Shown: positions 20,328 to 29,241, counted from the stretch's first letter. The stretch is DNA of 38,299 nucleotides from Candidatus Acinetobacter avistercoris (GCA_018883945.1 JAHLFF010000218.1:1-38299); one strand, 5' to 3'. Notes: generated from the sequence alone by a model not told the origin. A program made the numbers and translations.

Positions 20328-22226
20328 ATGAAAAACAAGTCGATTTTATCCTTAGCTTTATCCACATTTTTCTTAATACTTTCGGGCTGTGGAGGAGAAA
20401 GTGCTACAATTTTAGAAGATCCCAATAAGGGTGTAACAACAACTTCAAATGGATGTGCTGTTAATAATCAAAATAGTTGCCGAAGTTTTACGATCGCCTA
20501 CCCAGTAGAAGGGCTGAACTTTGAGTGTAGTAGTTTAAGTGGAAAATTTTTCGCAACTGAACTTATTGGTAATACTGCGACAGGTTCATGTGTTTTCGGT
20601 GATAAAGTTCGTTTCTATATTCAGGGACAAAAAGATGCTCCTAAAATTGACCTAGGAACTGTTGATCTAAAACAAATCAGTACATTAGATGTGAATGCTC
20701 AGCCTGTACAGATTAGTTTATTAGATATTGCAAAAGGGATGACAGGTAAGAATGCGACATCTATGATGCTGGACGATGAAACATTTAAAACGTTGGTTGG
20801 GATTACGCGTATTTTTCAAGCAGTGGGAGTATCGCAAAATAGTAATATTGCAGGTGATGTGCAACCGATTAATTTGACAGTTGATTTAAAAAATGGATTA
20901 AAAGTATTGTCTGCAGATGTTACAGTCAAGGATTTTAAAGATGGTACTTATAGCGCAGATCTTGCAGAATGGTTAGATTTTAATAGTGTTAGTGAGCCTA
21001 TTGCAAAAACTGTTGCTGAACAACAGGTTCAACTTAAGAATGTCAGTATATTTAAGGCAGATTCTTTTTTGATCGAAGCTTTAAGAACTAATATTAAGGG
21101 TTTCTCTGGTCAAAGTAGCCCATTTGATAATAAATCTATAGCCAATCTGTATGCATTGACCAGCCGTGAAGGTTATACAACAGGTTATGCGGTACAGTGG
21201 ACAGGTAAGCCAATAAATACGGGTGCTCCAGTGCCGAATGATCTTAATCTTTTAATTTCTCAAGTTTCACCGCAGAAGTTGAATATTGTAGATGGGATTA
21301 AAAACTGGATTAACCCTTTAAGTAACTCAATCTCTAATTCTTTGATCTTAAAAACTACTCCAACAGCAACAGATCAACTTGATATTTTCCAAGGCACTGT
21401 CTTTAACCAAAAGACAATTCCAGGTAATGAGTTTTTATATAATAAATTGGGTAATACCACACCTCCAAACGAGAATTTTTACGGCAAATGGCGCCAAACC
21501 CTTAATAATGAAAACTTTGACGGTTCTATTGATATATATCAGACCAATCCTGCAACCTATTTAAACCGCGCTGTTTTTAAAACGTTGAATACTGTAAGTA
21601 GTGGAGAAAAATACATATTCCCACTGTACGCAACATTAGAATTTAGTTTTGCTGATACCTCTGTTCCAAAACAAAGCGTTGGTATCGTCATTGAAGAGTC
21701 TGGTGATATTCGGACTAATTTAACAGCAAGTGGAACAGCATCTGATCGTTGTTTAAATGTGAATAAAGCCACAATGATCGATACGGATGGTGTTCAGCAA
21801 TTCCGCGTAGGTACTACGGGAGCTGCGAATGATAGTGCGAATGATAAATCTGTGACAATTCGCATAATTTTAGCCAATCCTGTTTTCGGAAATTTAGATG
21901 GTGCGATTATTGGTCTAAACGACAGACTTTTGGAAATACCACAACAGGGTAATAATGTTTCTACATTATTTTCAGGTGGTGTTCGTTTGAATTTACAAAA
22001 TTTGATTGTGAGTAATAGTACGGCTTCTGGTATTAATATTAGTGATTTTGGTAGTACCAATAGCATTGCAGCACAATGGGTAAATATGCAAAGTGTTTTT
22101 CAAAATATTTACAACACAGCCAACCCAGCTAATCTTACAACTTCTCAATTAGAGTTAGCAAAACGCCAAAATGGTACGATCGACGTATTTCTACCAAGTT
22201 GTTATCAAATTAAAACTAAATCTTGA
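20328..22226 (+). CDS. filF: FilF, predicted lipoprotein of the fil cluster
   Basis: A 632-residue protein with a lipoprotein signal: KKNKS-like basic start, hydrophobic stretch and lipobox LSGC with the acylated Cys at about residue 21, followed by GGES. Absence of Asp at the next position suggests outer-membrane sorting. The mature chain is Ser/Thr/Asn-rich with many short beta-like stretches and several Cys pairs in the first 80 residues (CAVNNQNSC, CSSLSGKF). I recognise no catalytic motif. A. baumannii FilF has been studied as a surface-exposed vaccine antigen, consistent with this localisation. It is the last gene of the cluster, 17 bases after filE, and is followed by a strong terminator. 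Confidence 0.8.
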   Translation: MKNKSILSLALSTFFLILSGCGGESATILEDPNKGVTTTSNGCAVNNQNSCRSFTIAYPVEGLNFECSSLSGKFFATELIGNTATGSCVFGDKVRFYIQGQKDAPKIDLGTVDLKQISTLDVNAQPVQISLLDIAKGMTGKNATSMMLDDETFKTLVGITRIFQAVGVSQNSNIAGDVQPINLTVDLKNGLKVLSADVTVKDFKDGTYSADLAEWLDFNSVSEPIAKTVAEQQVQLKNVSIFKADSFLIEALRTNIKGFSGQSSPFDNKSIANLYALTSREGYTTGYAVQWTGKPINTGAPVPNDLNLLISQVSPQKLNIVDGIKNWINPLSNSISNSLILKTTPTATDQLDIFQGTVFNQKTIPGNEFLYNKLGNTTPPNENFYGKWRQTLNNENFDGSIDIYQTNPATYLNRAVFKTLNTVSSGEKYIFPLYATLEFSFADTSVPKQSVGIVIEESGDIRTNLTASGTASDRCLNVNKATMIDTDGVQQFRVGTTGAANDSANDKSVTIRIILANPVFGNLDGAIIGLNDRLLEIPQQGNNVSTLFSGGVRLNLQNLIVSNSTASGINISDFGSTNSIAAQWVNMQSVFQNIYNTANPANLTTSQLELAKRQNGTIDVFLPSCYQIKTKS

Positions 22227-22250
22227 TGAATTGAAACTTATTTTAAAATT

Positions 22251-22279
22251 AAAAAATCCAGCATATTGCTGGATTTTTT
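22251..22279. terminator. bidirectional terminator after filF
   Basis: AAAAAATCCAGCA (22251-22263) pairs with TGCTGGATTTTTT (22267-22279) around a three-base loop. A and T tracts on both sides serve filF and the convergent Nudix gene. Confidence 0.9.
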
Positions 22280-22303
22280 AAATCTGGAAACAGATAAATT
22301 GTT

Positions 22304-22861
22304 TTATCCTGTTAAATCTAAGCGCGTACCTAAAGTTTCAAGATGTGTAGGAAAATGTTGGTTCTTACGATCTTCAAAATAATGCCTCAAAGTTCTTTCT
22401 ACACTTGGGAAAGCCAATTCATTCCATGGAATCTCATGTTCCTCAAAGAGGCGACTTTCAATGGTTTCTTCACCTGCTCCAAATTGACCGTCAATTAAAG
22501 CCGCTTTAAACAGGACATAAATTTGACCGATTCGTGGAATGTTATACATACAATAAAGTTGTTCTATATCAACTTCTGCTTCAGCTTCTTCACGAGTTTC
22601 ACGAGCAGCACCTTGTTCCATGGTTTCTAATAATTCCATGTAGCCTGCAGGAAGTGTCCATAAGCCATATCGGGGTTCGATGGCACGCCTACACAGTAGA
22701 ACCTTGTCTTGCCAAATTGCAAGTGTTCCGCAAATCACTTTAGGATTGACGTAAGATATCGCGTTACAATGCGTGCATACTTGGCGAACTTTATGGTCAC
22801 CTAGTGGAATCTGATCTAATGTCGGTTGTCCGCAGGCCGTGCAAAAAGGCATAGTCTTCAT
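22304..22861 (-). CDS. Nudix hydrolase with N-terminal zinc ribbon
   Basis: A 185-residue Nudix enzyme. The N-terminus holds a zinc ribbon with two Cys pairs (FCTACGQP and VCTHCNAI). The Nudix box follows at about residues 70-92 (GYMELLETMEQGAARETREE...EV), containing the catalytic REXXEE core. This domain pair is typical of small nucleotide-diphosphate or cofactor pyrophosphatases; the substrate cannot be told from the sequence. ATG at 22861 and at 22852 are both possible starts; the second gives the compact MPFCTACG start. It is divergent from a second Nudix gene, with about 120 bases between them. Confidence 0.85.
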   Translation of the reverse strand: MKTMPFCTACGQPTLDQIPLGDHKVRQVCTHCNAISYVNPKVICGTLAIWQDKVLLCRRAIEPRYGLWTLPAGYMELLETMEQGAARETREEAEAEVDIEQLYCMYNIPRIGQIYVLFKAALIDGQFGAGEETIESRLFEEHEIPWNELAFPSVERTLRHYFEDRKNQHFPTHLETLGTRLDLTG

Positions 22862-22982
22862 TGAAAAATATGTGGTAGTTCAGCATAACCGAAATAAATT
22901 AGTTTCGCATCATTTATAGCCTTATCTGCAAAATTTCATATATGATGAGAGAAGAATAAAAAATGGATTCGAGTTATTGCGT

Positions 22983-23597
22983 ATGATGGATCAGTCCTTA
23001 ACACAACTTTTACAGCAACGGTTACGTTTTTCAAAACGAGTTCAAAATGCACATGCGGCCGTTCTCATCGCAATCACCAATGAAGATGATCCTAAAATAT
23101 TATTGACACGTCGTTCCATTTATATGAATAACCATGCGGGAGAGGTGTCTTTTCCTGGTGGGAAACGTGATCAGAATGATACCAGTAATATCGTGATTGC
23201 ATTACGAGAAGCATGGGAAGAAACAGCATTAAATCCATTTGATGTCACCTTGCTGGGTGATTTACCGATGGAGCGCTCAAAGACTGGGATTTTAGTCAAA
23301 CCCGTGGTTGGACTGATTCCACCACAAGTCAATTTGATTGCGCAGCCCAGTGAAATCGATCGTATTTTCTTTGCTTCAATTCGAGATATGATGCAAACAC
23401 CACCGACGCCATATGAAGTTCGGTTGGCGAGACAATCCATTTATTTCCCGAGTTTAAGAATTGAAAATGAAGTGGTTTGGGGGCTAACAGCAAGAATTAT
23501 TATGTCGCTGTTTCAATACGGGCTCAATTATAAAAAGAATTGGCCTTTTTTATTAAACTCGCCAAACTTTAAATCGGCTGTATTTAAAAATCATTAA
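22983..23597 (+). CDS. CoA pyrophosphatase-type Nudix hydrolase (NudL-like)
   Basis: About 204 residues. It carries the CoA-pyrophosphatase pattern: the upstream LLTRRSIYMNNHAGEVSFPGGK, then the Nudix box GGKRDQNDTSNIVIALREAWEET, and later ARIIMSLFQYG. Family members cleave CoA and CoA derivatives to 4'-phosphopantetheine and adenosine 3',5'-bisphosphate. The reading frame opens at a TTG at 22977; ATG at 22983 is chosen, and ATG at 22986 is equally possible because the ribosome binding site is weak. The stop codon lies inside a 15-base tandem duplication. Confidence 0.87.
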   Translation: MMDQSLTQLLQQRLRFSKRVQNAHAAVLIAITNEDDPKILLTRRSIYMNNHAGEVSFPGGKRDQNDTSNIVIALREAWEETALNPFDVTLLGDLPMERSKTGILVKPVVGLIPPQVNLIAQPSEIDRIFFASIRDMMQTPPTPYEVRLARQSIYFPSLRIENEVVWGLTARIIMSLFQYGLNYKKNWPFLLNSPNFKSAVFKNH

Positions 23598-23615
23598 AGT
23601 GAAAATCATTAAAGT
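23587..23615. repeat. 15-base tandem duplication at the end of the NudL-like gene
   Basis: AAAATCATTAAAGTG (23587-23601) is followed at once by AAAATCATTAAAGT (23602-23615). The first copy contains the gene's stop codon, so the second copy is untranslated. Confidence 0.8.
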
Positions 23616-23704
23616 ATAAGTGATTAAATTAAACTTGATTTAAATACAAGCTAGATCAAATATAAAAATGTGATCAATAGAAAATGATGTAAAGGAAGAT
23701 CAAC

Positions 23705-24235
23705 ATGATGTATAAATTTCAGGGAAATACACCGAAAGCGATACACGAACCTTGGGATGGATGGGTCGCTGAAACAGCAACGGTAATTGGTGATGTTGAA
23801 CTCGGTCGTCAGGTGAGTATCTGGTTTGGAGCGGTAGTCCGTGCAGATAATTGTAAAATCAGCTTGGGTGATTTTAGTAATGTCCAAGAAAATGCAGTCT
23901 TACACACAGATCCTGGTATTGAATTGAAGATTGGTAGTTATGTCACCATTGGACATCAGGCGATGCTGCATGGTTGTACGATTGGAGATAATACCTTAAT
24001 TGGTATTAATGCAGTGATTTTGAATAATGCTGTGATTGGCAAAAATTGTATTATTGGTGCAAATGCCTTAATTCCTGAAGGGAAAATAATTCCAGATAAT
24101 TCATTGGTTATGGGTTCGCCGGGTAAGGTGGTTAAAACTTTAGACGAATTTGCTGAAGCTAGATTGAAACTTAGTGCGATGCATTATGCAGAACATTATA
24201 AAAATTTCATTCATTTAGAAAAGTTTGAGTTTTAA
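23705..24235 (+). CDS. gamma-carbonic-anhydrase family hexapeptide-repeat protein (YrdA-like)
   Basis: A 176-residue left-handed beta-helix protein built from hexapeptide repeats ([LIV]-G-x-x-x-x), clearest in residues 20-140. The three zinc-binding His positions of the gamma-carbonic-anhydrase group are present: one in NAVLHTD and two in IGHQAMLHGC. Family members form trimers with the metal between subunits. Only some have proven carbonic anhydrase activity, so the reaction is not certain. An AAGGAAG site before the ATG pair at 23705/23708 supports the start. It is probably transcribed alone or with the Nudix gene 107 bases upstream. Confidence 0.88.
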   Translation: MMYKFQGNTPKAIHEPWDGWVAETATVIGDVELGRQVSIWFGAVVRADNCKISLGDFSNVQENAVLHTDPGIELKIGSYVTIGHQAMLHGCTIGDNTLIGINAVILNNAVIGKNCIIGANALIPEGKIIPDNSLVMGSPGKVVKTLDEFAEARLKLSAMHYAEHYKNFIHLEKFEF

Positions 24236-24301
24236 TAGACGATATTTACACAAAATATTAACGAAGTATTCAGTTAATCATTGTTGTTGGGTTAGGCTGA
24301 G

Positions 24302-24345
24302 CTGTGATGTGTAGCATGTAGATAAATAACATCAAAACATCACAG
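24302..24345. repeat. 9-base inverted repeat upstream of tsaB
   Basis: CTGTGATGT (24302-24310) pairs perfectly with ACATCACAG (24337-24345) across 26 bases. There is no T tract, so it does not look like a terminator. It could be a spaced operator or part of a leader structure. Confidence 0.55.
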
Positions 24346-24414
24346 AGAACCTCTCGCGTGATCAAAATGAGTGGAGTATGATAGGCCTCATTTTTAACGT
24401 AGATAGGGTTATGC

Positions 24415-25080
24415 ATGAAATTGCTTGCATTAGAAACTGCCAATGAGCAGTGCTCAGTTTCGTTAATAGATGAACATCAGACGCTTTATTTTCAACGTGA
24501 TGATCGTGCTAAAGCACAGACTCAGACCATTTTACCAATGATCGAGCAGGGATTAAATCAAGCTGAAATATTGGTTTCTGACCTGACGGCAATCGCGTTT
24601 AGTCGTGGACCTGGCTCATTCAGTGGTGTCCGTATTAATGCTGCTGTGACTCAGGCATTGGCATGGTCAAATGATTTGCCTGTGATTCCTGTTTCGACAT
24701 TGCAAGCTTTGGCACAAGCAGCTTATCGCGAATTAAAATTAGAAAAAGTAACAGCTGTGCTTGATGCACGTATGAACGAAGTGTATATCGCAAGTTATCA
24801 ACTTGATGATCAATATATTATGCAAGCTGTGGATGAAGAACAATTACTCAGTTACAGTGACGCACAGACGTATCAAAAATTTACTTTAATTGGTTCAGGC
24901 TCAGCTTTAGTCGATCCAAATGCAGTAGAACATTTAAAAATAACCGCCTCTGCTGAAGATATTGCCAGTATTGCGCGTACTCAAGCTTTAGAAGAAAAAT
25001 GGGTCAGTGCAGAATATGCATTGCCTGTCTATTTACGTGACAATGCGTGGAAAAAAATTCCAGAACAAGGCAAATCATAA
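24415..25080 (+). CDS. tsaB: tRNA threonylcarbamoyladenosine biosynthesis protein TsaB
   Basis: A 221-residue ASKHA-fold protein that forms the TsaBDE complex with TsaD and TsaE to make t6A37 in ANN-decoding tRNAs. The family N-terminus MKLLALETANEQCSVSLI and the segment FSRGPGSFSGVRINAAVTQALA are clear. The second domain is more variable, as is usual for TsaB, and lacks the metal-site His pair that marks TsaD. An ATG at 24415 follows GGGTT without a strong Shine-Dalgarno. It is 12 bases upstream of uppP, so the two are likely co-transcribed. Confidence 0.93.
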   Translation: MKLLALETANEQCSVSLIDEHQTLYFQRDDRAKAQTQTILPMIEQGLNQAEILVSDLTAIAFSRGPGSFSGVRINAAVTQALAWSNDLPVIPVSTLQALAQAAYRELKLEKVTAVLDARMNEVYIASYQLDDQYIMQAVDEEQLLSYSDAQTYQKFTLIGSGSALVDPNAVEHLKITASAEDIASIARTQALEEKWVSAEYALPVYLRDNAWKKIPEQGKS

Positions 25081-25092
25081 TTAGGAATTTAT

Positions 25093-25917
25093 ATGGATCT
25101 TTTACTGCTGCTCAAAGCAGCAATTATGGGTATTGTTGAAGGTATTACTGAGTTTTTACCTATTTCCAGTACAGGGCATTTGATTCTGGCATCAGAACTC
25201 ATGAACTTTTGGACTAAAGAAAAAAGTGATGTCTTTGTTGTCGCGATTCAAATGGGTGCAATTGCAGCGGTAATCTATGAATACTGGGCTCGACTCTGGG
25301 GTGCTGCGACAGGCATGATCACAGGCGAAGAAAAAGGGCGTAGGCTCGGTTTTGGTCTTATTCTTGCATCCATACCCATTGTTTTTATTGGTTTAACGTT
25401 GGGTCAAACCGTTAAGGCATTTTTATTTAACGATATCGCGATTGCGATCGGTTTAATTGTCGGTGGTCTCATTATTATTTGGATTGAAAAAAATCCGCCG
25501 GTGATCAAATCGCAAGAAGTTGAAAATATCAGCTATAAAGACATGATGTGGATTGGCTTGATTCAAGTGTTGTCTTTAATTCCAGGGACTTCACGTTCTG
25601 GCGCAACAATTATTGGTGCAATGTTTTTAGGGGTTTCTCGTAAAGCAGCCACTGAGTTTTCATTTTTTCTTGGGATTCCCGTCATTATCGGGGCTGGCTT
25701 ACTTGATCTTTATCAAAGTTATGATGTTTTTGAAACCAATCAAGATTGGGCTGTGTTGGCGACAGGTTTAATTGTTTCATTTGTATCTGCATTGGTTCTC
25801 ATTCGAGTATTGGTTGCATATGTGGCTAAACGTGATTTCATGGTTTTTGCATGGTATCGAATCGCGTCAGGATTATTGATTTTATTGTTTGCATTTACAG
25901 GTTGGAAGCTATGGTAA
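25093..25917 (+). CDS. uppP: undecaprenyl-diphosphate phosphatase
   Basis: A 274-residue inner-membrane protein of the BacA/UppP family that removes a phosphate from undecaprenyl diphosphate, recycling the lipid carrier for peptidoglycan and surface glycans; overexpression confers bacitracin tolerance. Both active-site signatures are visible: the N-terminal [20 protein letters not shown] with its Glu and Ser residues, and [10 protein letters not shown] in the second half. About seven to eight hydrophobic segments are present. An AGGAATTT site precedes the ATG. Its last codons overlap the start of rsmJ by seven bases. Confidence 0.95.
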   Translation: MDLLLLLKAAIMGIVEGITEFLPISSTGHLILASELMNFWTKEKSDVFVVAIQMGAIAAVIYEYWARLWGAATGMITGEEKGRRLGFGLILASIPIVFIGLTLGQTVKAFLFNDIAIAIGLIVGGLIIIWIEKNPPVIKSQEVENISYKDMMWIGLIQVLSLIPGTSRSGATIIGAMFLGVSRKAATEFSFFLGIPVIIGAGLLDLYQSYDVFETNQDWAVLATGLIVSFVSALVLIRVLVAYVAKRDFMVFAWYRIASGLLILLFAFTGWKLW

Positions 25918-26729
25918 GCGAAATACGCTTATTTGCAGAACATGACTTTCAAGAACAAGCACAGCAGTATTCTGATGTGCTTTCTGCTCGTGGGGTGGCG
26001 GTAAATATTGAGCTCGTAGAAAAACTCAATGCACGCTTCCTACGATTTAACCCAGCCTTAGCACTTTGTGTTGATGTTGATGGCCTATGGCTTTGTGCCA
26101 ATGGTATGAAAATGCAGCCTGATTGGAAAGCTGAGATTGGACGTTTAAAACGCGCCAGTTTAAAGTCGGAAATGATTGCGCGGGCATGTAATTTAGGTGA
26201 AAAGCCTAAGCTTATAGACGCAACAGCAGGTCTTGGACATGACAGCTTATTAATGGCACATTTGGGTGCACAAGTCACTTTGGTAGAACGTCATCCGATT
26301 CTATTTACTTTATTAGAGTCGACTAAAGTACAAGCTCTAAATGATCCTTTCCTCAGTACAATAGTATCGCGTATTGATTTGATTTTTTCTGATTCTGCGG
26401 ATTATTTACAGTCTCAAATTGAGCTTAAAAATGTCATTGATGTGGTTTATCTCGACCCGATGTTTCCACAGCGAGATCAAAATCAAAATGCAATTAAAAA
26501 GCAGGCGCAAGTCAAAAAACAAATGCAGCTTTTACACATGTTATTACCTGAAGATGGTGAAATGGATTTAGGTGATCATCTACTCGAACTTGCACGAAAA
26601 ATAGCAAAACGTGTTGTCGTGAAACGTCCACGGTTGGCCGTATTTTTGGCTGATCAAAAAACGGACCATCAATGGCAGGGTGATGCTTGCAGATTTGATG
26701 CCTATTTTCAGAAGGGTATTTCTGAGTAA
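25911..26729 (+). CDS. rsmJ: 16S rRNA (guanine1516-N2)-methyltransferase
   Basis: A SAM-dependent methyltransferase (272 residues) of the RsmJ/YhiQ family that modifies G1516 of 16S rRNA. The SAM-binding motif I is [20 protein letters not shown], followed by VERHP as the acidic motif II. The catalytic-type motif is YLDPMFP. The reading frame is open from 25851, but that part lies inside uppP. ATG at 25911 starts the family-like N-terminus ([10 protein letters not shown]) and overlaps the uppP stop, with GGAAG upstream, indicating translational coupling. RsmJ usually lies elsewhere in E. coli, so the neighbourhood adds little to the assignment. Confidence 0.91.
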   Translation: MVSEIRLFAEHDFQEQAQQYSDVLSARGVAVNIELVEKLNARFLRFNPALALCVDVDGLWLCANGMKMQPDWKAEIGRLKRASLKSEMIARACNLGEKPKLIDATAGLGHDSLLMAHLGAQVTLVERHPILFTLLESTKVQALNDPFLSTIVSRIDLIFSDSADYLQSQIELKNVIDVVYLDPMFPQRDQNQNAIKKQAQVKKQMQLLHMLLPEDGEMDLGDHLLELARKIAKRVVVKRPRLAVFLADQKTDHQWQGDACRFDAYFQKGISE

Positions 26730-26849
26730 TTTGGTAAGTGGCTCAATAATAGTCTAAAAACTGATATATAGTTAAAACTATTATTGATAAAATTTTAACC
26801 GAGCATACACTAGAAAAGCTGATACAAGCCTCTGTAAAACTGAACCCTT

Positions 26850-28298
26850 ATGATAGATCTGAAACCCTCGATTAACTTTTGGCATGATTTAAAAAGTAAC
26901 CAACGTGCAGGTATGTGGTTATTTCTGGGTTCACGTAAATCACTGCAAATCGTAAGACCATCGATTCTTCAATTGATTTTTTGGGGGATTTTAGGCGGTT
27001 GTGCGAGTTCGTTGTTCAGTTGGTTACTCTCAAATGGTTCAGGTGAATTTAACTCTCAGGGTTTGGTCAGTTATGCACTGTGGCCATTTATTGCATTAAT
27101 TGTCGGTATCTTTCTATCACAACGAACCAATAATCCTCGTTTGATGTTGGTTCCAGCGTTATTGTGGTTGGTTTTAGATACATATATTGTTTTTTTTCAG
27201 TGCCTTATTCAATATTATTTTAACAATTTCGATTATCAACCTAATTTTTTTATTGATCAATTACAAAATATATTCTCTCTGTTATTTGTTTGGCAGAGTT
27301 TGGCTGTCATTTGGGTATTCTCCCGTGAGTTAAAATGGCCTTGGTGGGAACGTTTGCTGATTATGCTCGGAACGTTTATTACCCTATTTGTTTGGCAAAT
27401 TTCATCTCAGAGCCAACCAATTTGGAAAGTTGAAGAAACTGCTCCCTCTATTTCTGAGCAGGCTTTTTATGCGCAGAGTCGCCTACTCAATCAGTCACTT
27501 GAACAAATTAAATTTGGTGAATTCGCCGCTACACATTGGTATTTCATGGGTGTGGCAGGAGCGAGCTATCAAGATGTTTTTAAGCTTGAAATAGAACGTA
27601 TTCGTGAACAATTCGACACCCGATTTGGAACCTATGGTCGATCTATTGCCTTGATTAATAACCCTGCGACGCGTACTGAATTTCCGTTGGCGTCTAAAAC
27701 CAGCATGGATTTGTCGCTACAACGCATTGGTTCACAAATGAATCGTGAAAGTGACGTCTTATTTTTATATATGACGTCACACGGTTTGGCCAATCAATTC
27801 CAAATGGAAAACGCACCGATTGATTTAGATGATGTTGATCCTAAATGGTTAAGAGCGACATTAGATAAGTCGGGTATTCGATGGAAAGTGATCGTTATTT
27901 CAGCGTGTTATTCAGGTAGTTTTATTCCTGCTTTACAATCACCAGATACTTTGATTATTACTGCATCAGCTGCGGATCGCGATTCTTTTGGCTGTTCGAG
28001 TGAATCTGATTATACTTATTTTGGACGGGCTTTTTTTGATCAAGCGATGCGAGAAAAGAGCAGTTTAAAAGCAGCATTTGATGAAGCAACGATTACAATA
28101 GCTACCTGGGAGCAAGCTCAAGGATTTCCAGCATCTGAACCACAATGGGTCATTGGTAAAAATATGGAAATCATGCTTCCGCAACTAGAGCAGCGCTTAT
28201 TTCCTCAGCAAAGCACGCAGTCTCAAAGTCAAAATCAGCGTGTTGAATTGAATAATTTAAATTTGAATACTGAAGCCGTTGTAAAGGCTAATCCATAG
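26850..28298 (+). CDS. membrane-anchored C13 (legumain-like) family peptidase
   Basis: A 482-residue protein in two parts. Residues about 38-185 contain four to five hydrophobic membrane segments. Residues about 220-450 form a soluble caspase/legumain-fold domain. The predicted dyad is His311 in MTSHG and Cys353 in SACYSG, each preceded by a run of beta-strand hydrophobics (VLFLY, KVIVIS) as in clan CD peptidases. A Cys-containing segment DSFGCSSESDYTYFG follows, as in other bacterial C13 proteins. The C-terminal 40 residues are Gln-rich. Family C13 cleaves after Asn or Asp in eukaryotes; the bacterial substrates are unknown. The next gene starts within about 14 bases. Confidence 0.83.
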   Translation: MIDLKPSINFWHDLKSNQRAGMWLFLGSRKSLQIVRPSILQLIFWGILGGCASSLFSWLLSNGSGEFNSQGLVSYALWPFIALIVGIFLSQRTNNPRLMLVPALLWLVLDTYIVFFQCLIQYYFNNFDYQPNFFIDQLQNIFSLLFVWQSLAVIWVFSRELKWPWWERLLIMLGTFITLFVWQISSQSQPIWKVEETAPSISEQAFYAQSRLLNQSLEQIKFGEFAATHWYFMGVAGASYQDVFKLEIERIREQFDTRFGTYGRSIALINNPATRTEFPLASKTSMDLSLQRIGSQMNRESDVLFLYMTSHGLANQFQMENAPIDLDDVDPKWLRATLDKSGIRWKVIVISACYSGSFIPALQSPDTLIITASAADRDSFGCSSESDYTYFGRAFFDQAMREKSSLKAAFDEATITIATWEQAQGFPASEPQWVIGKNMEIMLPQLEQRLFPQQSTQSQSQNQRVELNNLNLNTEAVVKANP

Positions 28299-28311
28299 AG
28301 TGAGCAATAAT

Positions 28312-29148
28312 ATGCAACTTATTCAGAAAAATAAATGTTTTGAAGGCGAACAACGCACTTATCAAATTGAATCAAATTATTTGAAAGGCGCTACAAAATT
28401 TTCAGTATTTATGCCTCCTCAAGCATTAAAAGGTCATTCTTGTCCAGCATTGTATTATCTCGCTGGACTGACCTGTACTGAAGAAACTTTTGTGGTCAAA
28501 GCACATGCACAAAGATTGGCAGCACAATTGGGATTGATTTTAATTAGTCCAGATACATCACCTCGTGGTGATACAGTTGAACAGGGTGACTCTTGGGATA
28601 TTGGACAAGGGGGAGGCTTCTATATCGATGCGACGCAGATGCCTTGGTCTGAACATTTTCAGATGGAAAGCTATTTAATCCAAGAACTTTATCCACTATT
28701 ACTGTCACAATTGCCTATTTTATCAAGTGCGATTGGTGTTTTTGGGCATAGTATGGGGGGGCATGGTGCTTTGACTTTGGCATGGAAATATCCTGAAAAA
28801 TTCAAATCGGTTTCTGCATTTGCTCCAATTTGCGCGCCGAGTGAATGCCCATGGGGTGAAAAAGCTTTTAGCGCTTATTTAGGCGCAGAGAAAAATAATT
28901 GGCATGCACATGATGCGATGCAGTTGGTATTGAGTAAAGGTGCATTATTCGATGAAGTTCTCATCGATCAAGGTTTGGATGATCAATTTTATAGTCAGTT
29001 AAACCCTGATAAAATGATCAAAGCTTGTGAGCAAGTGAATCAGAAACTCATCTTAAGACAGCACGAAGGTTATGATCATGGATATTTCTTCATTCAAACG
29101 TTTATGGATGAACATCTCCAATTTCACGCATTACAATTGAATAAATAA
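28312..29148 (+). CDS. fghA: S-formylglutathione hydrolase
   Basis: A 278-residue alpha/beta-hydrolase (esterase D family) that hydrolyses S-formylglutathione to glutathione and formate in formaldehyde detoxification. Catalytic elements are the nucleophile elbow FGHSMGGHGAL, the Asp in DQGLDDQFY and the His in GYDHGYFF. The LAGLTCTEETF and SPDTSPRGD segments are family hallmarks. The frame opens with GTG at 28300, two bases after the C13 gene. ATG at 28312 is chosen because the protein then begins as FrmB/FghA proteins do. The partner formaldehyde dehydrogenase is not nearby. Confidence 0.93.
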   Translation: MQLIQKNKCFEGEQRTYQIESNYLKGATKFSVFMPPQALKGHSCPALYYLAGLTCTEETFVVKAHAQRLAAQLGLILISPDTSPRGDTVEQGDSWDIGQGGGFYIDATQMPWSEHFQMESYLIQELYPLLLSQLPILSSAIGVFGHSMGGHGALTLAWKYPEKFKSVSAFAPICAPSECPWGEKAFSAYLGAEKNNWHAHDAMQLVLSKGALFDEVLIDQGLDDQFYSQLNPDKMIKACEQVNQKLILRQHEGYDHGYFFIQTFMDEHLQFHALQLNK

Positions 29149-29163
29149 GGTAAGATTATATTT

Positions 29164-29207
29164 AAAATGATGAAGCTTAAATAATTAGTTTTCATCATTT
29201 TGTTTTT
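29164..29207 (+). terminator. rho-independent terminator after fghA
   Basis: AAAATGATGAA (29164-29174) pairs with TTCATCATTTT (29191-29201) around a 16-base loop and is followed by GTTTTT. Confidence 0.7.
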
Positions 29208-29241
29208 AAAAAATTAAGATTTAATTTTAATTAAACAACGT

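Noticed and set aside
25949..26278. 109-residue minus-strand ORF inside rsmJ
   Set aside because: Fully antisense to rsmJ, with shadow-like composition and no ribosome binding site.
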